Positions 5,891 through 9,573 of a stretch of 9,573 nt of DNA are shown piece after piece. The notes under the pieces were generated by a model. It made no database searches. It saw nothing but the letters and a program-made list of their open reading frames with translations, and had not been told where the DNA came from. The stretch is from positions 1 through 9,573 of the forward strand of contig JAUWZL010000022.1 of assembly GCA_030615305.1 (NCBI GenBank), read 5' to 3'. This stretch comes from Dehalococcoidia bacterium (GTDB lineage Bacteria > Chloroflexota > Dehalococcoidia > Dehalococcoidales > JAUWZL01). Positions within the stretch are counted from its first letter, which is position 1. Every line of letters starts with the position of its first letter. Both the position numbers and the translations under genes were made by a program.

Positions 5891-7186
5891 TTAGCACTTG
5901 GCTACTGAAATACCTAAATACCTTTCCGCCAGTTCCATAGCGCAAAACTGACCACACATGCTGCAGGCCACCCCGGCCGTTGCCTGTTTGGCATGGACGC
6001 GACTAAATCGCTTTGGGTCTAAAGACAGGCTGGCCTGCTCTTCCCAGTTGAGCTTCTTTCGTGCCAGAGACATCTGCCTGTCCCTCTCAGCAGCCCCCTT
6101 TACCCCTTTAGCTATGTCTCCGGCATGAGCGGCAATACGTGCCGCCATCACTCCTTGCCTGACGTCCTCAGCATCGGGCAGGGAGAGGTGCTCGGATGGG
6201 GTTACATAGCATAGAAAGTCGGTACCGGCGGCGGCAGCGATGGCACCGCCAATGGCTCCGGTGATATGGTCGTATCCGGCAGCAATATCGGTTACCAGTG
6301 GCCCCAGGACATAGAAAGGAGCGCCATTGCAGATGGCCTTCTGTAATTGAACATTGGCCTCAATCTGATTTATGGGCAGGTGCCCGGGCCCTTCAACCAT
6401 TACCTGCACCCCAGCTTCATGGGCCCGCTGAACGAGCTCGCCGAGAACAATCAGTTCCTCAACCTGAGCCCGGTCGGTAGCATCAGCTAGACTACCCGGG
6501 CGCATACCATCACCCAGGCTCAGTGTTACATCAAACTGGCTGGCTATATCCAATAAGCGATCAAACTGCTCATATAGCGGGTTTTCACGTTCGTTGTGTA
6601 GCATCCAGCCCATCAAAAAAGCACCACCGCGAGATACAATGTCGGTTACTCGCCCCTGCTGCTTGAGTCGGGCGATAGCCTGCTGGGTTACACCACAGTG
6701 AACGGTCATGAAATCAACACCGTCCCGGACATGTTCTTCAATGGTCTTGAATAGTTCATCGGCAGTCATCTTGACTATGGCACTATGCCTAGTCAGGGCC
6801 TCAATGCCTGCCTGATAGATGGGTACGGTGCCTACTGGTAAGGGGCTGGCGGCAATAATAGCCTGCCTAATAGCGGCTATATCACCACCGGTAGATAGGT
6901 CCATGACCGTATCTGCCCCGGCATCAATGGCTACCATAAGCTTTGCCAGTTCAGTATTAACATCACCAAAGTCGGAAGAGGTGCCGATGTTGGCATTGAC
7001 CTTGGTGGATAGCCCATGACCGATGCCGCAGGGAACAAGGTTGCCATGATTTTTATTGGCTGGAATTACTATTTCCCCCAGCGCCACACCCTGCCTGATG
7101 GTTTCAGGTGCTACAGCCTCACTCTGGGCTACCCAATCCATCTGCGGTGACACAATACCTTCTTTCGCCAGTTCCAGTTGAGTCAT
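5891..7186 (-). CDS. thiC: Phosphomethylpyrimidine synthase ThiC (short form)
   Basis: Non-canonical radical SAM enzyme that rearranges aminoimidazole ribotide into hydroxymethylpyrimidine phosphate, the pyrimidine half of thiamine. It has 431 residues, the length of the short clade that lacks the N-terminal extension of the 631-residue E. coli protein. Visible motifs include [18 protein letters not shown] near residues 65-82, MDLSTGGDI, the active-site metal histidines H269 in EGPGHLP and H333 in PSEHLSLP, and a C-terminal cluster motif with C408, C411 and C415. That motif is CX2CX3C, one residue shorter than the widely described CX2CX4C. AGGGGAG lies just before the ATG. Upstream TPP-riboswitch control separates it from the BzaF paralogues of benzimidazole synthesis, which are usually cobalamin-linked. 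Confidence 0.95.
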   Translation of the reverse strand: MTQLELAKEGIVSPQMDWVAQSEAVAPETIRQGVALGEIVIPANKNHGNLVPCGIGHGLSTKVNANIGTSSDFGDVNTELAKLMVAIDAGADTVMDLSTGGDIAAIRQAIIAASPLPVGTVPIYQAGIEALTRHSAIVKMTADELFKTIEEHVRDGVDFMTVHCGVTQQAIARLKQQGRVTDIVSRGGAFLMGWMLHNERENPLYEQFDRLLDIASQFDVTLSLGDGMRPGSLADATDRAQVEELIVLGELVQRAHEAGVQVMVEGPGHLPINQIEANVQLQKAICNGAPFYVLGPLVTDIAAGYDHITGAIGGAIAAAAGTDFLCYVTPSEHLSLPDAEDVRQGVMAARIAAHAGDIAKGVKGAAERDRQMSLARKKLNWEEQASLSLDPKRFSRVHAKQATAGVACSMCGQFCAMELAERYLGISVAKC

Positions 7187-7198
7187 AATCTCCCCTAG

Positions 7199-7240
7199 AA
7201 AAATAAAACCAAGGCTTTGGCTATTACCCCAGACCCTGGT
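7199..7240 (-). terminator. Attenuator hairpin in the thiC leader (riboswitch expression platform)
   Basis: On the minus strand, ACCAGGG (7240-7234) pairs with CCTTGGT (7214-7208) through one G-U, and an inner TGG/CCA helix can extend the stem. A U-rich tract broken by one A follows. It lies between the TPP aptamer and the ribosome-binding site, so it fits control by premature termination when TPP is bound. The competing antiterminator was not worked out. Confidence 0.65.
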
Positions 7241-7252
7241 CTTCAGTCAGTG

Positions 7253-7334
7253 CCGCTTCCCTACGCTCGCATTACCAAGATCAGGTTATCAGGGTTGGCA
7301 AAAACGCCTCTCAGCCTTTAAGCACCCCTAGCGG
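7253..7334 (-). ncRNA. TPP riboswitch aptamer (THI box)
   Basis: Read on the minus strand, the conserved THI-box blocks occur in order: GGGGTGC, GGCTGAGAG, ACCCTGATAACCTGAT and GCGTAGGGAA. The closing P1 helix is CCGCT with AGCGG. The P4 pair CTTG/CGAG includes one G-U in place of the common CTGG/CCAG. The aptamer ends 66 bases before the thiC start codon. It binds thiamine pyrophosphate and should switch thiC off when TPP is plentiful. Confidence 0.95.
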
Positions 7335-7362
7335 TTTCTCTATTTATCTTCACTCAAAAATA

Positions 7363-7392
7363 AATATAACACAGGCGTGCCTAAAATGTAAA
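7363..7392 (-). promoter_or_regulatory. Likely thiC promoter
   Basis: On the minus strand, TTTACA (7387-7392) and TATATT (7363-7368) are 18 bp apart. Transcription would begin near 7355, about 20 bases before the aptamer, the expected position for a riboswitch leader. Confidence 0.6.
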
Positions 7393-7413
7393 GGCTTCTT
7401 TGTTCTTCTCTAT

Positions 7414-7546
7414 CCTCACCCCCTTTATCCCCCTCTCCTTCAAAGGAGAGGGGGAATTATTTTTTAAGAGAGGCTTCGCCTCTCTTTGACTCTTCTTGCC
7501 CTTGAGTAGTAACGCAGGGTGTTCAAGAGGGGCTTATACCCCTTTT
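7414..7546. repeat. Intergenic palindromic repeat, copy 2, with two hairpin modules
   Basis: It starts with CCTCACCCCC (7414-7423). A perfect 12-bp inverted repeat follows: CCCCCTCTCCTT at 7429-7440 and its complement at 7443-7454. Then come two AAGAG-type hairpins: AAGAGAGG/CCTCTCTT (7466-7486) and AAGAGGGG/CCCCTTTT (7525-7546), 59 bp apart. The linker contains CTCTTCTTG and GGGTGTT, both also found in the linkers of the block at 9222. It sits between the divergent thiC and rsmG promoters. The rest of the gap to 7641 holds only the rsmG promoter and a small hairpin near 7567-7584. Confidence 0.85.
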
Positions 7547-7592
7547 AGATCCCCCTTTTCATCCCTAGGAGGCATCATGCTCCTTAAGTCAT

Positions 7593-7623
7593 TTGGTTAA
7601 GTCCCCATTCATAGTGATATAAT
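7593..7623 (+). promoter_or_regulatory. Likely rsmG promoter
   Basis: A perfect TATAAT at 7618-7623 lies 18 bases before the rsmG start codon. The only -35 candidate is the weak TTGGTT at 7593-7598, with a 19-bp spacer. The predicted start of transcription near 7630 falls on the GGAG ribosome-binding site, so the leader would be about 12 bases. Confidence 0.5.
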
Positions 7624-7641
7624 CTGGTCGGAGCTATCTGG

Positions 7642-8388
7642 ATGACCGAAGCCAATATGAAATACCTTAACTCTGGAGCTGAGAAGCTGGGCTTACAGCT
7701 TAATTCCAGGCAGCTTGAGCAGTTCTATATCTATTATCAGGAGTTAATAGATTGGAACCAGAGAGTAAACCTCACCTCCATAACCGAATTTAGAGAGGTG
7801 CAAATAAAGCACTTCCTCGATTCCCTTACCGTGATCCTGGCCTTTAAGCAACCGATGGTAGGCGAAGGATTGCGGCTTATTGATGTCGGCACCGGTGCCG
7901 GCTTTCCAGGACTGCCCATCAGAATTGTCCTGCCCGGCGTAAAGCTGGTGCTGCTTGAAGCTACCGGTAAAAAGGCAGCCTTTTTGCACCACGTTAAACA
8001 GGTGCTGGGCCTGGATGATATTGAGATTGTAGTCGGGCGGGCTGAGGAGGTTGCCCACAAGGCCCGATACCGAGAAAAGTTTGACATTGTGCTTTCCCGT
8101 GCCGTGGCACCACTGGCTACCCTGGCTGAATTAACCCTGCCCTTCTGCACTATCGGCGGTAGCTTCATTGCCCAGAAAAAGATGGTTTCTGAACTTGAGG
8201 TGAGCCAAGCAACCAAGGCAATCAGCATGCTGGGCGGCAGCCGACTAAGGGTGAAGAGAATTGAGCTGGGAGAGCTTAGCGACGAACGCTATCTGGTAAT
8301 AGTTGACAAGATAGCCCCAACTCCTGAGCAATACCCAAGACGCCCGGGCATACCAGCAAAAAGACCGATTGTGGATAAGGGGGCTTGA
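7642..8388 (+). CDS. rsmG: 16S rRNA (guanine527-N7)-methyltransferase RsmG (GidB)
   Basis: SAM-dependent methyltransferase that modifies G527 in the 530 loop of 16S rRNA; loss in other bacteria gives low-level streptomycin resistance. It has 248 residues, slightly longer than the E. coli protein. Family signatures are NLTSI at 43-47, HFLDSL at 57-62, the SAM-binding DVGTGAGFPGLP at 81-92, LLEATGKKAAFL at 104-115, SRAVA at 152-156 and the C-terminal YPRRPGIPAKRPI at 231-243. The ATG has GGAG 8 bases upstream; a second in-frame ATG at residue 6 is less well placed. The nuclease gene starts one base after its stop codon, so the two are probably co-transcribed. Confidence 0.97.
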   Translation: MTEANMKYLNSGAEKLGLQLNSRQLEQFYIYYQELIDWNQRVNLTSITEFREVQIKHFLDSLTVILAFKQPMVGEGLRLIDVGTGAGFPGLPIRIVLPGVKLVLLEATGKKAAFLHHVKQVLGLDDIEIVVGRAEEVAHKARYREKFDIVLSRAVAPLATLAELTLPFCTIGGSFIAQKKMVSELEVSQATKAISMLGGSRLRVKRIELGELSDERYLVIVDKIAPTPEQYPRRPGIPAKRPIVDKGA

Positions 8389-8389
8389 T

Positions 8390-9208
8390 ATGAGAGCAAA
8401 ATTTGTAAGCAGTATCTTGGCCTTATTCCTTCTGGTTTTAACCGTTGGTTGTGCCTCTGCTATCGATATCCTAGTCACTAGGGTGATTGATGGTGACACC
8501 ATTGAGGTAAGCATTGCCGGCATAATATACAAGGTTCGCTATATTGGCCTAGATGCACCTGAGCTAGATGATAAACGACCTGAGTATTGCGCTCTGGCTC
8601 AGGAGGCTACTAGATATAACCGACAATTGGTGGAGGGTAAAACCGTTCGGTTGGAGAAGGATATTTCAGAAACTGACAAATATGGGAGACTGCTACGCTA
8701 TGTTTACGTTGATGATATATTTGTTAATGCTGAGCTGGTGAGGCAAGGGCTTGCTTGGTCTATAGCCTATGAGCCAGACACTAAATATCAAGATTATCTT
8801 GGGGAAATGGAGGTAGAGGCAAGACAGGACAAAATATGGATTTGGCAAGAGCCTCAACCATCACCACCTATAATAGTTGAAAATGTCCAAGTCACCCACA
8901 TTTTTTATGATGGGCTGGTGCCTAATGTAGAGTCCGATGAATATGTAGAAATCACCAATCTTGGAGATAAACCGCAGGAGCTAACTGGCTGTGTGTTAAT
9001 GGATATATCAGAGGGCTATCCTTCATTCACTTTCCCATCTTTCATATTAGCTCCGGGCAAAAGTGTCAGAGTTTATACTAATGAATACCACCCCGAATGG
9101 GGAGGATTCAGTTTTGAATATAGCCGAGCCATTTGGAATAACACTGAACCTGATGTAGCCGTGCTCTATGATAATCAGGGTAACGAGGTTTCGCGAAGGA
9201 GCTACTAA
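8390..9208 (+). CDS. Secreted thermonuclease-like nuclease (SNase/TNase) with C-terminal lamin-tail domain
   Basis: A 272-residue exported protein. Residues 1-24 are a signal sequence. Cleavage could be by signal peptidase II at TVGC (C21, imperfect lipobox) or by signal peptidase I after ASA. The TNase domain (about 26-155) keeps the staphylococcal nuclease residues: D36 in VIDGDT, R50, D55 and E58 in VRYIGLDAPE, and R100 in DKYGR; A56 replaces Thr41, a frequent change in homologues. A Pro-rich linker (155-161) leads to a lamin-tail domain (about 164-265), seen in DEYVEITNLGDKPQELTGC and APGKSVRVY. It probably cleaves extracellular or surface DNA/RNA, the tail helping to bind DNA, polymers or the envelope (inference). 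The ATG has AAGGGGG upstream. An in-frame TTG seven codons earlier lies inside rsmG and would spoil the signal peptide. Confidence 0.93.
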   Translation: MRAKFVSSILALFLLVLTVGCASAIDILVTRVIDGDTIEVSIAGIIYKVRYIGLDAPELDDKRPEYCALAQEATRYNRQLVEGKTVRLEKDISETDKYGRLLRYVYVDDIFVNAELVRQGLAWSIAYEPDTKYQDYLGEMEVEARQDKIWIWQEPQPSPPIIVENVQVTHIFYDGLVPNVESDEYVEITNLGDKPQELTGCVLMDISEGYPSFTFPSFILAPGKSVRVYTNEYHPEWGGFSFEYSRAIWNNTEPDVAVLYDNQGNEVSRRSY

Positions 9209-9221
9209 CCTAGCGGGGCAT

Positions 9222-9350
9222 TTAAGAGGGGCGTAGCACCTCATCTTCTTGATGGATGTTCATCCAGAGGGATGTTAAGAGAAGCATAGCTCATCTCTTC
9301 TTGACAGACTATTGTCTTAAGGGGTGTTAAGAGGGGCGTTAGCCCCTCTT
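9222..9350. repeat. Tandem array of three hairpin modules, about 52-53 bp period
   Basis: TTAAGAG starts modules at 9222, 9275 and 9327 (periods 53 and 52). Each module has an imperfect or perfect AAGAG-type hairpin; the third is perfect, AAGAGGGGC at 9329-9337 and GCCCCTCTT at 9342-9350. The first two share CTTCTTGA (9245 and 9297), followed by a small variable hairpin: TGGATG/CATCCA at 9253-9266 and AGAC/GTCT at 9306-9317. No coding potential is seen. The array lies between the nuclease gene and pdxS, and its hairpins could slow or end transcription. Confidence 0.8.
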
Positions 9351-9359
9351 TCTTCTCCT

Positions 9360-9400
9360 CCCCCTCTCCTTGAAAGGAGAGGGGGATTAAGGGGGTGAGG
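9360..9400. repeat. Intergenic palindromic repeat, copy 3, inverted end
   Basis: A perfect 12-bp inverted repeat, CCCCCTCTCCTT at 9360-9371 and its complement at 9374-9385, is followed by GGGGGTGAGG at 9391-9400. That end box is the reverse complement of the box that opens copies 1 and 2, so this is the opposite end of the same kind of element. Confidence 0.85.
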
Positions 9401-9409
9401 TTGGTGAGC

Positions 9410-9439
9410 TTGATAAGCAACCCAAACAAATAGTAAAAT
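9410..9439 (+). promoter_or_regulatory. Likely pdxS promoter
   Basis: TTGATA at 9410-9415 and TAAAAT at 9434-9439 (each 5 of 6) are separated by 18 bp. Transcription would start near 9446, about 15 bases before the pdxS ATG. The promoter begins 10 bp after the end of the repeat element. Confidence 0.55.
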
Positions 9440-9460
9440 ACACTTATAGTAGGAAAGGTT

Positions 9461-9573
9461 ATGGAAACTGGCACCTGGAAGGTAAAAACCGGGCTGGCAC
9501 AGATGCTTAAGGGCGGCGTTATAATGGACATTGTAAACGCCGAGCAGGCCAGTATTGCTCAAGAAGCTGGTGC
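9461..9573 (+). CDS. pdxS: Pyridoxal 5'-phosphate synthase lyase subunit PdxS, N-terminal 37 codons, gene continues outside window
   Basis: PdxS joins ribose 5-phosphate, glyceraldehyde 3-phosphate and ammonia to make PLP, with PdxT supplying ammonia from glutamine. Only the first 37 codons are in the window, but they match the very conserved start of the family: [15 protein letters not shown] followed by [13 protein letters not shown]23 corresponds to the conserved active-site Asp of the first barrel strand (Asp24 in B. subtilis). The catalytic lysines lie beyond the window. AGGAAAGG precedes the ATG by 2-3 bases. Whether pdxT follows cannot be seen. Confidence 0.95.
   Translation, partial: METGTWKVKTGLAQMLKGGVIMDIVNAEQASIAQEAG

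Noticed and set aside
5891..7186. BzaF-type benzimidazole synthase in place of ThiC
   Set aside because: The leader carries a TPP riboswitch and no cobalamin or CobT-like genes are nearby, so ThiC is the better call.
7737..8228. Long antisense reading frames within rsmG
   Set aside because: They mirror a fully recognisable gene, have no ribosome-binding sites and give low-complexity Ser/Thr/Pro-rich products.
8369..8389. A nuclease start at TTG 8369 inside rsmG
   Set aside because: It adds seven residues with polar or acidic character before the signal peptide; ATG 8390 has a good ribosome-binding site and a classic signal sequence.
9222..9350. CRISPR array
   Set aside because: Only three degenerate units, with self-complementary material throughout, no identical repeats of 24-40 bp, no unique spacers and no cas genes.

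Overview
The window looks like a piece of a bacterial chromosome with moderate GC and no plasmid, phage or transposase genes. The gene set (leucyl aminopeptidase, DegV, acyl-CoA ligase, short-form ThiC, RsmG, PdxS), together with intergenic palindromes built on CCCCCTCTCCTT, suggests an uncultured Chloroflexota lineage, perhaps Dehalococcoidia. That placement is inferred from general resemblance; there is no rRNA or marker phylogeny here to confirm it.

Layout, left to right. Positions 1-4440 are read on the minus strand: pepA (its 3' part is outside the window), a P-loop kinase-like protein, a DegV-family lipid-binding protein and an AMP-forming acyl-CoA ligase with two altered ATP-site motifs. 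The next 350 bases (4441-4791) are regulatory. They hold a TTAGTA/TACTAA inverted-repeat cluster and two sigma-70-type promoters, one with perfect TTGACA and TATAAT boxes. These drive a small plus-strand gene for an 82-residue two-helix membrane protein of unknown function. That gene converges on, and overlaps by 4 bp, a minus-strand CPBP (CAAX protease-like) membrane protease gene, and its intrinsic terminator lies inside the protease coding sequence.

Positions 5891-7392 form a complete thiamine unit on the minus strand: promoter, TPP riboswitch, an attenuator hairpin with a U tract, then thiC. The CPBP gene follows thiC on the same strand after 86 bp and could be reached by thiC transcription. 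From 7414 the window holds a repeat element, then a plus-strand pair: rsmG (16S rRNA m7G527 methyltransferase) and, one base after its stop codon, a secreted nuclease fused to a lamin-tail domain. A second, larger repeat block (about 52-53 bp tandem hairpin modules plus an inverted terminal palindrome) follows. The window ends in the first 37 codons of pdxS (PLP synthase).

Functionally the window mixes housekeeping (RsmG, PepA), cofactor synthesis (ThiC, PdxS) and a possible fatty-acid handling pair (DegV and the ligase). The least explained locus is the strongly promoted small membrane protein with its convergent CPBP protease, and it is the best candidate for something undescribed.
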